Assembly (NCBI RefSeq): GCF_030817215.1
Contig: NZ_JAUSZA010000001.1
Coordinates: 3,260,501 to 3,324,500 of the forward strand
Direction: 5' to 3'
Length of the DNA: 64,000 bases
DNA from: Paenibacillus sp. V4I3
Lineage (GTDB): Bacteria > Bacillota > Bacilli > Paenibacillales > NBRC-103111
The notes beneath the pieces were generated by a model that had not been told where the DNA came from, did not search any database, and worked only from the letters and a program-made list of their open reading frames with translations. Positions 9,264 to 16,758 of this stretch are shown here, piece after piece (position 1 is the stretch's first letter; the number at the start of each line of letters is the position of its first letter). The position numbers and the translations under genes are program-made.

Positions 9264-9345
9264 GTTTAACTATCGGGAATCGATAGTTAAACAATGAAGG
9301 GCTGCCGCGTGGCAGCTATTTTTTATAAGGGGCAGTTATGTTGAA
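9264..9345 (+). repeat. Family-1 element: perfect B palindrome, hairpin, A site
   Basis: The B site has perfect 12-base arms (GTTTAACTATCG and CGATAGTTTAAAC-like end) around GGAAT at 9264-9292. A hairpin GCTGCCGCGTGGCAGC (9301-9316) is followed by T residues. The A site (AAGGGGCAGTTATGTTGAA) ends at 9345. Confidence 0.8.
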
Positions 9346-9443
9346 AAAGAGTGGTATTTTTGTTATATCGAATTATTATCTATAATGTTAATTCGGTTAT
9401 ATTGTAATATTGAGGAAGAAAGCTCAAATTGGGGGAATTTCTG

Positions 9444-9902
9444 ATGTTCGAGGTATTCGAATTACAGGATAAAATGGAGTATTTTGATGAAGCTGTTAAA
9501 CTATTTTGGAATCAATGGGGAAGTCAGAGTAACTATAAGTTTTATCTTGATTGCATGATGAACTCGTGTAATTCGGAGAGCGACCTGCCTCGTTTTTATA
9601 TTGCAATCCAAAATAAAACCATTATTGGTACTTATGCATTATTACGAAATGATTTAATAAGTCGTCAGGATTTATTTCCGTGGATCGCTTGTTTATATGT
9701 TGTTCCCAAGTTGAGGGGGAATAAAATGGGTTCAAAATTGTTGGAACATGCAATCAGTGAGACTGGAAAAAAGGGGTATAAGAAGCTTTATTTGTGTACT
9801 GATTTAGATGGTTACTACGAGAAAAATGGTTGGACTCATTTAACTACTGGTTATATGTTTAATGGCGATGTTACAAAGATTTATGAAGTTTCAACTCGCT
9901 AA
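9444..9902 (+). CDS. GNAT family N-acetyltransferase
   Basis: 152 residues. ATG at 9444 is chosen because GGGGGAA sits 7 bases upstream. The acetyl-CoA binding motif of the GNAT fold is visible: IACLYVVPKLRGNKMGSKLL (about residues 90-109, R/Q-x-x-G-x-G/A-type loop as RGNKMG), followed by the LYLCTDLDGYYEKNGW beta-5/alpha-4 segment ending with a typical Y-x-K-x-G-W. It would transfer an acetyl group from acetyl-CoA to an amine. The acceptor is unknown, with small molecules or antibiotics as possibilities. It is a cassette-type single gene between an A site at 9325 and a repeat-rich region at 9925. Confidence 0.88.
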   Translation: MFEVFELQDKMEYFDEAVKLFWNQWGSQSNYKFYLDCMMNSCNSESDLPRFYIAIQNKTIIGTYALLRNDLISRQDLFPWIACLYVVPKLRGNKMGSKLLEHAISETGKKGYKKLYLCTDLDGYYEKNGWTHLTTGYMFNGDVTKIYEVSTR

Positions 9903-9924
9903 ACTAATGAGGTATGGGGCAACC

Positions 9925-10130
9925 CAATTCTTGTCGGTGGTTAAACAACGGGACAAATTCTTGTCGTTAAACAGGACAAGTTCTTGTTGTCGGATGACAA
10001 AAACATTGTCCGAATCAAGTCCGTGTAAATCGCGGGCTTTTTTATTTATCGGCTCAAGTTCTTGTCAATTGGCAATGTCAAGAACTTGGGCCGATTGCCG
10101 ATTTGTGACAAGAACATTGTCCGAAAGCCG
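9925..10130 (+). repeat. Family-2 repeat cluster (GACAAGAAC motif) around a terminator
   Basis: The motif GACAAGTTCTTGT or GACAAGAAC occurs at least six times in both orientations. It brackets a terminator-like segment (CGCGGGCTTTTTTATT, near 10031-10047). The same layout recurs at 35050-35185, and a single TGTCGGATGACAAGAAC-type motif occurs near 29808-29830 on the opposite strand. Confidence 0.65.
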
Positions 10131-10317
10131 ACAATTAAAAGTGAACCGCTCCGTTAATGGCGATAACGAAGACTACGGCGTCGTACTGCTGGACGGTTCA
10201 GGTCGCTTGCTGCTGGAAGTGGCGATCGGATCTCGCGTGTTCTCACGTCCGACGATGGGATTCTCGAAGTTACTTCCGACTCTGGCATACGGGCTAGTAT
10301 CGTTGACCGACAAATAA
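10131..10317 (+). pseudogene. 3' fragment of a GC-rich gene of unknown function
   Basis: Immediately after the family-2 repeats an open stretch encodes about 58 residues with good coding character (DYGVVLLDGSGRLLLEVAIG, RPTMGFSKLLPTLAYGLVSL) and a stop at 10315. It has no start of its own and is clearly richer in GC than its surroundings. I read it as the C-terminal remnant of a longer gene. The family is not recognised. Confidence 0.4.
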
Positions 10318-10653
10318 TCGGTATACGGCAGGTGTGTCAAAGGCTACATTGTGTTTCGTGAGGTTGCTAAGAGGGATTTGAATGCTTTGGAGTATGTAAA
10401 GGTTGAGGTTCGTTTAATAATCAGGTACACAATTATGAGAGCCTTCCTACATGTAGTAGGCTCTAAGGCTCCTTCTCATGAGCAGATAGGGTGGGGATAG
10501 TTTTAACTTTTGAAATCAAACATAATTTGCATATACGGCTATGCACTACAATCGCTCGACACTAAGTTCAATTACAGTCGATAATTTTTCAACTAAATTA
10601 TAACGTTGAGTGGTATTATAGGAATTAAAAGGAAAAAGTGGAGGTGGAAAAAT
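10318..10653. other. Gap with hairpin and short relics
   Basis: GAGCCT at 10440 pairs with AGGCTC near 10463 around CTACATGTAG, a compact hairpin. A preceding stretch (FREVAKRDLNALEYVKVEVR) may be a coding relic. Otherwise AT-rich and featureless. Confidence 0.3.
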
Positions 10654-11436
10654 TTGAGTAAATCAAAAGCTATATTGTATGTAATTGTAATTACACTTAT
10701 TTATAATGTTTACACTTACGTTAATAATCGTGTGATTGATCCTTTTATGATTGATGCATCGAAGTCTATTACGGAGAACCCAACCTCTGATTTGCTTAAT
10801 ACAATACAGGGTTATTATTTTGGGCTTGTAAATACAAGTGACAAACCAGTCAATCTAATAAATATTGAACTAGAAGGTTATCAAGGGATTAAAATTGGGG
10901 AGTTGACGGTTGCAGGAAATCCTTTATTGGCTCAAAAAGTAAAGAGCAATAGGGAATACAGTAGTTCCAAATCGTGGTCAACGAATAGTCAAGGACTTGT
11001 GGTTGAATATCAAGTGGAAATTTTGGAACCCAAGATTAAAAATCCGACAAGTGCATTAATTACTTATTCATATTTAGGCATTAAGCATAAACAAGTAATT
11101 GGCTTATCTGAAGTAAAAAGGCCAGGGATAACTATGTCTAATCCCCCTTTCATGAACTTAAATTTTCATGTTTCAATAATATCAACTTTAATAGCGTTAA
11201 TACTGTTGATAATCATTTACAGAATCAGAGAAATAAATGAAACTTACTTAGGGATAAAATTATTTGGTTATTCTTATTTAGGAGCCTTCAATCTGAATAT
11301 AATCATCTTGATTCCATTAGGTATTATAATTTATTTGCTATTATTCCGTCCCAAAACTAATGCTACGGTCAAAATGTATTCCGCTTTATGCGGATTTACT
11401 TTTATGATAATTAGCTATCTTTTTACGCTCATTTAA
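10654..11436 (+). CDS. Membrane protein of unknown function
   Basis: 260 residues from TTG at 10654, chosen because GGAGGTGG lies 6 bases upstream; the frame is open to 10606. One N-terminal membrane segment (ILYVIVITLIYNVYTYV) is followed by an extracytoplasmic domain of about 140 residues, then three C-terminal membrane helices (near 185-205, 215-240, 243-260). The soluble part contains a beta-rich segment resembling an Ig-like strand order, but no family is recognised. It is very AT-rich. An A-type family-1 site lies 67 bases downstream. Confidence 0.65.
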   Translation: MSKSKAILYVIVITLIYNVYTYVNNRVIDPFMIDASKSITENPTSDLLNTIQGYYFGLVNTSDKPVNLINIELEGYQGIKIGELTVAGNPLLAQKVKSNREYSSSKSWSTNSQGLVVEYQVEILEPKIKNPTSALITYSYLGIKHKQVIGLSEVKRPGITMSNPPFMNLNFHVSIISTLIALILLIIIYRIREINETYLGIKLFGYSYLGAFNLNIIILIPLGIIIYLLLFRPKTNATVKMYSALCGFTFMIISYLFTLI

Positions 11437-11502
11437 GAGAAATGTGTTGAGCCAAGAGATCTTTAGACGGAGTGAATAACTACATGCAAATACGAATCTT
11501 TC

Positions 11503-11530
11503 ATTTAACTAACGGGCAGAATAGCGTGGT
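11503..11530 (+). repeat. Family-1 A site
   Basis: TTAACTAACGGGCAGAATAG with the GGCAG spacer matches the A consensus. The downstream segment 11540-11610 has no clear gene, so this unit appears empty or decayed. Confidence 0.75.
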
Positions 11531-11608
11531 AATGACACAAAGGAATATTTAATAGATGGCGAATAGTAACGGTAATAACGTAACCGAAAAGGTTGTACCA
11601 AATCGAGC

Positions 11609-11690
11609 TAGTTGATGAATGCTCGGCAATTATAGGTTAACCATGACAAGGCTGCCATCTCGAATGGTAGCCTTGCTTTGTTGAGAGGAA
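11609..11690 (+). repeat. Degenerate family-1 B site with hairpin
   Basis: CGGCAATTATAGGTTAACC-like sequence followed by ATGACAAGG resembles the B site at 26127. A hairpin AAGGCTGCCATC...GGTAGCCTT (11648-11674) follows. Confidence 0.5.
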
Positions 11691-11808
11691 GTAAGGCTCT
11701 CCATCGGAATGATAATGTTTTGTCTCCAAGGTGAGAGATTTACTAGTATTCCTCGTCTATATAGTATAGAACTCTAGGAGGCTTGGCAGTGGAGGAACGA
11801 ATAAGGAA

Positions 11809-12159
11809 AGGGAAATTCCGATCAATGATGATCTGTATCAAGCCCTAAACGGCTGGATTGAAATCCGTAGAGATAACCCTGATGAACTTATCTTCCTATC
11901 CCCCAAAAAAGGCAAATTCACACTTCAAGAATCGAACACATATTCACTAGGTTAGGTAAACAACTCGGTCTAGAGGACTTTACACCTCACATTTTACGGC
12001 ACACCTTTTGTCATGACCTGATTATCAAGGATATCCTCTGCAGGTTGTCGCCGAATTAGCTGGCAACGAAGATTTAAATACAACACGTATTTACACCATG
12101 TCTGGGAAGAAAGATACGAGAAAGCTGTAAATTCTTTATCTCTAGGAGATTCATTTTAA
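11809..12159 (+). pseudogene. Tyrosine recombinase C-terminal relic, frameshifted
   Basis: Three frames read in succession give a typical phage-integrase-family C-terminus. Frame one has REIPINDDLYQALNGW and DELIFLSPKKGKF; frame two has RLGKQLGLEDFTPHILRHTF; frame three has PLQVVAELAGNEDLNTTRIY. The catalytic HxLR motif (HILRHTF), the G-N in place of the usual G-H, and the Tyr (TTRIY) can all be found. At least three frameshifts separate them, and no N-terminal domain is present. It is less similar to the recombinase at 47805 than the copy at 21940 is, so it comes from a different subfamily. It lies inside the cassette-site array. Confidence 0.75.
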
Positions 12160-12410
12160 CTTAAAGAAATTTGAAGTAAAGAAGGGGATCATATTTTATC
12201 CGTATAACTAGCAGAAAAACAAGTATGGGAGAAACCATTTAGCAGCTACAATCAGTACTGACGTTACCGATAATCCCTACTTAAGCTATTTGAAACCGTA
12301 GTCGATCCGGAAAAAAATATATTTCACTGGAAAATATATGTATAATAGGGTGGCGCGGAGATTCCAAATAAATTATTTGCTAATTTCTAATAGTAGGGGG
12401 AGTGCTTCGT
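12160..12410. other. Upstream region of the ankyrin gene with possible promoter
   Basis: TATAAT occurs at 12349 in the context TGTATAATAGGG, preceded by an AT-rich stretch without a good -35 box. No coding potential seen. Confidence 0.35.
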
Positions 12411-13586
12411 TTGAAAAAATTTATATCAGGTTTACTTGTGGGGGCCATTGCTAGTTTTTCTACCGTGGCGATTGCATCAGATACCATACAAGCATTGATC
12501 TTCCCAGCAAAAATTAATATTAATGGTGTCACCCATGAAGTGAGTGATGAATATCGGATTCTAAATGTGGATGGTCACGCGTATGTACCAATTCGTTATA
12601 TAGCTGAGAATACCGGTTCTATCGTAGGTTACGACCAAAAAAATCAAGTTATTTCGTTGGCCTATGGGCAAATCAATATTCAAGATCCAAATGACAAATC
12701 GATTTCCATCGGGGATTTAGTCGTTGAACCCATTCAGGTTAATTTAGAAAAATTAAAAGGACATATAAAAGTAGATCGAACAGCTACAAGCTATGTAAAT
12801 TTAACAATTGAATTTTACGATAAAGATGGTGAATTACTGGGTTCTACCGACATTTCTGATGATTTTAAGCCGGGGATTCATTCTTTTGAATCAACACTCT
12901 CTGGATTTAATTCCATGGGGTATACAACAGTCAAAGTTCGATTGAATGAAGTACGTGACGGTGTTAAGTCATACCTTGAAAATCTTATTGCTTCTGCTAA
13001 ACAACAGGATGAAAAACAAATTAAGTCTTATCTTTCACAATTGCCTTCGGAGAAACTTGATCTTCTTCTTTTGGAATTTATGAAGCGCTTATTAAACTAT
13101 GACCAGAATGCTTGCTCCTATCTGTATTCATATATTTTAAATACAAAAGCAAATGTTAATGTGATCGATAAGGTAACAGGTTATACACCTCTCATGTATG
13201 CAAGTTTTTATTTCCCAACGATGATAGATTCCTTGTTGAAAAAAAATGCTGACGTTAATATAGCTACAAAACATGGTGGGACAGCGTTAATGATAATTGC
13301 AGGAAGGAATAATCCTGATGTTGTAAAAAAGTTTCTTGATCTTGGAGCAGATCCAAATGCAAGAACTGATGACGGAGGTAGTGTTTTATATTCGGCTGTT
13401 TACCCATTACATAGAAATTATACTGAGGAAACTGTCAAATCAGTTCAGTATCTGCTTGATGCGAATGCATCTATTAATGTTACAGGTCCAGATGGCAAGT
13501 CTCTTCTGGAAGGATTTGACGATTTCATGGGCATACCAGCCGCGAAACAAATTTATGATCTTTTAGTGGCTAAGGGTGCAAGATAA
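12411..13586 (+). CDS. Secreted protein with stalk (copper amine oxidase N-like) domain and ankyrin repeats
   Basis: 391 residues from TTG at 12411, supported by AGGGGGA 9 bases upstream. Residues 1-24 are a signal peptide (KKFISGLLVGAIASFSTVAIA). Residues 30-80 match the copper amine oxidase N-terminal-like stalk domain common in Paenibacillus (FPAKININGVTHEVSDEY, DGHAYVPIRYIAENTG). Residues 245-390 carry ankyrin repeats (GYTPLMYASFY, GGTALMIIAGRNNPDVVKKFLDLGADPNARTDDGGS-like). It is probably an exported or surface protein-binding protein. A palindrome pairing AAGCCTCA with TGAGGCTT directly follows the stop, without a T run. Confidence 0.85.
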   Translation: MKKFISGLLVGAIASFSTVAIASDTIQALIFPAKININGVTHEVSDEYRILNVDGHAYVPIRYIAENTGSIVGYDQKNQVISLAYGQINIQDPNDKSISIGDLVVEPIQVNLEKLKGHIKVDRTATSYVNLTIEFYDKDGELLGSTDISDDFKPGIHSFESTLSGFNSMGYTTVKVRLNEVRDGVKSYLENLIASAKQQDEKQIKSYLSQLPSEKLDLLLLEFMKRLLNYDQNACSYLYSYILNTKANVNVIDKVTGYTPLMYASFYFPTMIDSLLKKNADVNIATKHGGTALMIIAGRNNPDVVKKFLDLGADPNARTDDGGSVLYSAVYPLHRNYTEETVKSVQYLLDANASINVTGPDGKSLLEGFDDFMGIPAAKQIYDLLVAKGAR

Positions 13587-13712
13587 AGCCTCAAGGTCAA
13601 TCGAAAATGAGGCTTGCAGTAAATACATGTCCGAGAGGAGAATCCATTTCGCGAGTCCTCACGGAAAAAACCAATGAAGATAGAGGAACGGATAAAAGAA
13701 CAAATCAGTGTA

Positions 13713-13802
13713 TACCAAACGGTACGTTACGTACGGTGGTGTGAGAGGTCGGGGTCTAGTCGTCCCCTCCTACTCGATTCCGCTAACGGGCAGGATTGCG
13801 TG
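13713..13802 (+). repeat. Family-1 element: degenerate B, hairpin, A site
   Basis: AAACGGTACGTTACG (13717 onward) resembles the variant at 15454. A hairpin GAGGTCGGGG...CCCCTCC (13744-13770) follows. CGCTAACGGGCAGGATTG (13781 onward) is a clear A site. This element lies inside the long open frame 13674-13844, which argues that the following gene really starts at 13845. Confidence 0.7.
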
Positions 13803-13844
13803 ATGCACTGCACACAGATCAAAAGAAGGGGAATGGGGATTTTT

Positions 13845-14606
13845 ATGGAAATATATATCCATAAAATGAATGATTACCTTAAAGGAAGTGTTAAAGTGGA
13901 CCTGAAAATTGCAAATAATGATTGGAATGACTTTAATAATGATATCTCTTGGTTTATTAAGCCGAATGATATAGTTACCATAACTGAGACCTCCAAAGGT
14001 AGAGATTTTTTTAAATTCTCTGACTCATTCACAAGAATTTACCCGGTATTGAGTGAATTATTAAAGAAGGCACGTGTAACTAATGTTCAGGTAAACAATA
14101 AACCCTATCAATTATTAGGATGGTCTGACCACGAAGGTAATTCTTTCGGCTGGTTAGTTAGACCTCCTGCTGTTGATATTAATAAGCCATTATGCAATGA
14201 ACATAAATTACTTTTAACATATTTCGGGGGAATAACTGAAAGATGGAACGAGACCGAAATAAGTTGGCTTTTAAATTTGAATTCAGCATTGACTCTTGAG
14301 GATGCCGAAGAAGGTTTTCAAGGGTGGGAGAATTATATCGCTGATGTGAGTAATGATGAGGATTTCGAAAGTTACATCAATCCCAACGACTACATAGCAT
14401 TTGCTTTCGAAGCTAACGGCAATATGACACTATATCATAAGAATAACTCATCACTAATTATGCTTGCTCATGATCATTGTTTTGAGCACATAACACCCCT
14501 CGATGGTTATCCAGAATATACGATTTACAGAATAAATGATTGTCCAGACTTAGTTGCTTGGGTCGAAGAAGTTGCCAAGCAAGAAATAATTAGATTGATT
14601 GGATAA
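13845..14606 (+). CDS. Hypothetical cytoplasmic protein
   Basis: 253 residues from ATG at 13845. The upstream part of the frame is repeat DNA, and AAGGGGAATGGGG lies before this start. The protein is acidic and soluble with many aromatic residues. The segment WENYIADVSNDEDFESYINP and the last 80 residues (IAFAFEANGNMTLYHKNNS, FEHITPLDGYPEYTIYRIND) have the look of SMI1/KNR4-type immunity proteins, but I cannot confirm that. It is flanked by an A site upstream and a B site 11 bases after the stop, so it is a textbook unit of the array. Confidence 0.65.
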   Translation: MEIYIHKMNDYLKGSVKVDLKIANNDWNDFNNDISWFIKPNDIVTITETSKGRDFFKFSDSFTRIYPVLSELLKKARVTNVQVNNKPYQLLGWSDHEGNSFGWLVRPPAVDINKPLCNEHKLLLTYFGGITERWNETEISWLLNLNSALTLEDAEEGFQGWENYIADVSNDEDFESYINPNDYIAFAFEANGNMTLYHKNNSSLIMLAHDHCFEHITPLDGYPEYTIYRINDCPDLVAWVEEVAKQEIIRLIG

Positions 14607-14616
14607 CACAATGAAG

Positions 14617-14668
14617 CATTAAACTAAAGTGGGAACTTTAGTGCGGGAGCTGCTTTGTCGCGGCTCCC
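14617..14668 (+). repeat. Family-1 element: B site and hairpin
   Basis: ACTAAAGTGGGAACTTTAGT has perfect 7-base arms, showing that compensating changes keep the palindrome (CTAAAG/CTTTAG instead of CTAACG/CGTTAG). A GGGAGCTGC...GCGGCTCCC hairpin follows at 14645-14668. Confidence 0.75.
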
Positions 14669-14703
14669 TATGATTTATTGAGGTATAAGGAGGATTTATT
14701 TCC

Positions 14704-15060
14704 ATGAGACCAAGCAGTCAGGTACTTATCGAACAATTAGGAACAGATTATATTGATTCAAGGTTAAAGGGATTTTCATACGACCATCCATCACATTTAG
14801 TTCAAATAAGGTATGGTGATTCAAATAACATTGAAAATGACAAGGAAATAATATTTAGGGATTGTTTTTCCGTAAGTATTAACACATGGTTGGAAGGTAT
14901 TAAGGGGAAAGTTCCTCGAAAACCAGATGAAATGGATTTCTTTTTTCATGAGATAACGATTGAGGATGTTGAAATCAATGGTGTTCAACTTTATAAATGT
15001 TCAATGATAATACCCATGATGGATTGTCATATCACATGTGTCACGATTGAAATAATTTAA
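14704..15060 (+). CDS. Hypothetical protein, possible immunity-type
   Basis: 118 residues, with AAGGAGG 9 bases before the ATG. No signal peptide or membrane segment. A central segment IIFRDCFSVSINTWLEGIKG followed by FFFHEITIEDVEINGVQLYKC gives a beta-rich small-domain pattern that resembles polymorphic-toxin immunity proteins, but I cannot name the family. It is a single-gene unit between the element at 14617 and the B site at 15067. Confidence 0.6.
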   Translation: MRPSSQVLIEQLGTDYIDSRLKGFSYDHPSHLVQIRYGDSNNIENDKEIIFRDCFSVSINTWLEGIKGKVPRKPDEMDFFFHEITIEDVEINGVQLYKCSMIIPMMDCHITCVTIEII

Positions 15061-15066
15061 TGAAGG

Positions 15067-15097
15067 TTTGAACTAACGTAAGAACGAGAGCTCAATC
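15067..15097 (+). repeat. Family-1 B site without hairpin
   Basis: TTGAACTAACGTAAGAACG plus AGAGCTCAATC matches the B consensus; the same CGAGAGCTCAA right half recurs at 45221. No hairpin or A site separates it from the next gene at 15118. Confidence 0.75.
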
Positions 15098-15117
15098 ATA
15101 ATGGGGGAAAATCATAG

Positions 15118-15387
15118 ATGTTAAGAAAGACAATTAAAAGAACAATAATTGTATATGTAATTATTGGTTTTTTGATAGGTTTAGGTATGCTTGTCTACTC
15201 TTTTTTTAATAAAAATTTCACTTTCTATTTTGGTGAGAAAGAGGTACATGGTATAGTTTCAGGTATAATCGCTGTTCCATTTGTACCATTCATAATGGCT
15301 ATAGTTGGATTATTTCATGCTGTGATGCTATGGTTTCCATTAGTCTACATATATAAGAAATTGACAAGAAGTAGGTCATTGCGCTAA
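15118..15387 (+). CDS. Small membrane protein of unknown function
   Basis: 89 residues with two hydrophobic segments (VYVIIGFLIGLGMLVYSFF and IIAVPFVPFIMAIVGLFHAVM) and basic tails at both ends. GGGGGAAAA precedes the ATG at modest spacing. No family is recognised. Its stop codon lies inside the next B site (the final codons overlap GCGCTAACGG), as is common in this array. Confidence 0.65.
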   Translation: MLRKTIKRTIIVYVIIGFLIGLGMLVYSFFNKNFTFYFGEKEVHGIVSGIIAVPFVPFIMAIVGLFHAVMLWFPLVYIYKKLTRSRSLR

Positions 15388-15476
15388 CGGGAAACGTTAG
15401 CTGCATAACAAAGATTAAACAGGCTGCCGAAGATAAACTCGGTGGCCTGTTGTTAACGGGTACGTTAGCTGAATAA
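15381..15476 (+). repeat. Family-1 element: B, hairpin and second site
   Basis: GCTAACGGGAAACGTTAGC (15383-15401) is a perfect 7-base-arm B palindrome. A 12-base-stem hairpin AACAGGCTGCCGA...CGGTGGCCTGTT (15418-15451) follows, then GTTAACGGGTACGTTAGC (15452 onward) in the A position. Confidence 0.85.
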
Positions 15477-15585
15477 GACCCTGCAGCAACTGAATAACTT
15501 TATGACAGAGACGCTTAGACATAAACTTAATTGAGGACAGCTTTAAATAGAGATGATGACTTTTAATTCATAAGGAGATAAAACT

Positions 15586-16035
15586 ATGACAAAAAATAAA
15601 TTACTACGAATGGACAACGTCCTTATCGTCGTTGACGACCTCGAAGCCGTTAAAGCCTTCTTTCTCCAACTCGGATTCGAGTTGGAGGGCGAAACGACCG
15701 TCGAGGGCTCCTCCGTAGATCGTCTCATTGGCCTTCAGAACGTCCATGCTACCCTCGTGTTTATGCGCACTCCGGACGGCCACGGACGGATCGAGCTGGA
15801 CAAGTTCCACACGCCGGATGCGATCAGAACTGGGCCGGAGAAGGCTCCGGTGAACGAACTCGGGATCCGCCGCATCATGTTCGCCGTCGATGACATCGAT
15901 GACGTGGTCGCGCGCCTGCTTGCCCATGGCGCCGAACTGGTCGGCGAAGTGGTGCAATACGGGGACACGAATCGACTCGCCTACATCCGCGGTCCCGAAG
16001 GCATCATCGTCGGATTGAGCGAGCAGCTCAAGTAA
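15586..16035 (+). CDS. VOC family protein (glyoxalase/bleomycin resistance/dioxygenase fold)
   Basis: 149 residues, the usual single-chain VOC length. Two beta-alpha-beta-beta-beta modules are visible: MDNVLIVVDDLEAVKAFFLQ-like start, LVFMRTPDGHGRIELDKFH, then ELGIRRIMFAVDDIDDVVAR and YIRGPEGIIVGLSE. Metal-ligand-type positions (His, Glu in GHGRIELDKF and GPEGIIVGLSE) are present. It probably binds or modifies a small molecule; antibiotic resistance is possible but unproven. The gene is about 57-60% GC against roughly 35% for its neighbours, so it came from a different background than the units beside it. AAGGAGA lies 6 bases before the ATG. Confidence 0.85.
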   Translation: MTKNKLLRMDNVLIVVDDLEAVKAFFLQLGFELEGETTVEGSSVDRLIGLQNVHATLVFMRTPDGHGRIELDKFHTPDAIRTGPEKAPVNELGIRRIMFAVDDIDDVVARLLAHGAELVGEVVQYGDTNRLAYIRGPEGIIVGLSEQLK

Positions 16036-16051
16036 TAAATCGGTAACTGTT

Positions 16052-16133
16052 ACGCTAACGGGAAACGATAGTTCAACACAAAACGGCAGCCGCGGGGCAG
16101 CCGTCATTGCGCTAACGGGCAGTATAGTTCCAA
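16052..16133 (+). repeat. Family-1 element, near-consensus B, hairpin and A
   Basis: The clearest complete element. B: CTAACGGGAAACGATAGTTC (16054 onward). Hairpin ACGGCAGCC...GGGCAGCCGT (16083-16104). A: CTAACGGGCAGTATAGTTC (16112-16130). B and A are direct repeats differing mainly in the central spacer. Confidence 0.9.
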
Positions 16134-16208
16134 AATGTGGTATTTTGTGGAATTAAGTTAAAGATATATTACGGAAACATACGAAAAGAGTCAGGTGGTG
16201 GAACAATT

Positions 16209-16427
16209 ATGAATGATTTTATTCAATTTGTTGAACATCAGGCAAAAATTCAGGGTAAAATATTCTTTCCTAACAAATTTGAAGGAAGAGCTTATTTAGA
16301 CTTAAATACAGGTTGGGAGCTAGAGGACATAAGCGGTTGGTTATTTGATAATAACGAGAACGATCTAATAAAACGACCGAAAACTAGCAAAGATGAAAGA
16401 GCGCAGTCAAGAGTATTACACACCTGA
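16209..16427 (+). CDS. Truncated small hypothetical protein
   Basis: 72 residues from ATG at 16209, with GGTGGTGGA upstream. The first 60 residues (FIQFVEHQAKIQGKIFFPNK, AYLDLNTGWELEDISGWLFD) look like a real soluble domain of unknown family. The last dozen (KDERAQSRVLHT) appear to come from foreign DNA, because the following sequence resembles a group II intron segment. It is probably a gene cut short by insertion. It lies just after a consensus A site. Confidence 0.5.
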   Translation: MNDFIQFVEHQAKIQGKIFFPNKFEGRAYLDLNTGWELEDISGWLFDNNENDLIKRPKTSKDERAQSRVLHT

Positions 16428-16562
16428 GCTCGTTCGAAAGATGCAGTATGCCCAAAGAATAGCTACAAATTGATTACAAGTTCCACGTTGGTGAGCCGTA
16501 TGACTTAGTAGGGCACGTGCGGTTCGATAAGGGGGGAGCCATGAGAATGGTTCCCCTACTTT
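16390..16562 (+). other. Possible group II intron fragment
   Basis: GAGCCGTATGAC...CACGTGCGGTTC followed by AAGGGGGGA (about 16493-16540) resembles the conserved GAGCCGTATG/CACGTACGGTTC structure found in many bacterial group II introns upstream of the reverse transcriptase gene. No reverse transcriptase frame is present. A GGGGGAGCCAT...ATGGTTCCCC hairpin closes the segment. Confidence 0.4.
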
Positions 16563-16657
16563 ATTTACAGGTGACCAAACTCCCTCAGGATAACGCAACT
16601 TATGATGAGATTTATGCGTCTTATTAATGGGATAAACTGTAAATTATAAGGGTTCTT

Positions 16658-16756
16658 ATGAAAAAATGAGTATACGTTATTTTAGTAATAATGACCTTTA
16701 TGTTTTCATCGGGTGAATCAGTTTCTCCAAAAATATTGAGGAGGAGTGTAAGATAA
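16658..16756 (+). pseudogene. Signal-peptide-like leader broken at codon 4
   Basis: ATG AAA AAA is followed by TGA and then a hydrophobic stretch (VYVILVIMTFMFSS) typical of a signal peptide. It ends just before the next gene, and its last codons contain that gene's GAGGAGG ribosome binding site. It is probably a small exported-protein gene with a nonsense change, or a chance frame. Confidence 0.3.
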
Positions 16757-16758
16757 AA

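Noticed and set aside
9862..10317. 151-codon plus-strand frame
   Set aside because: Its first two thirds run through family-2 repeat DNA; only the last 58 codons look coding, and I list these as a fragment.
13674..13844. N-terminal extension of the gene at 13845
   Set aside because: This part is a family-1 element with hairpin and A site; a good ribosome binding site precedes the ATG at 13845.
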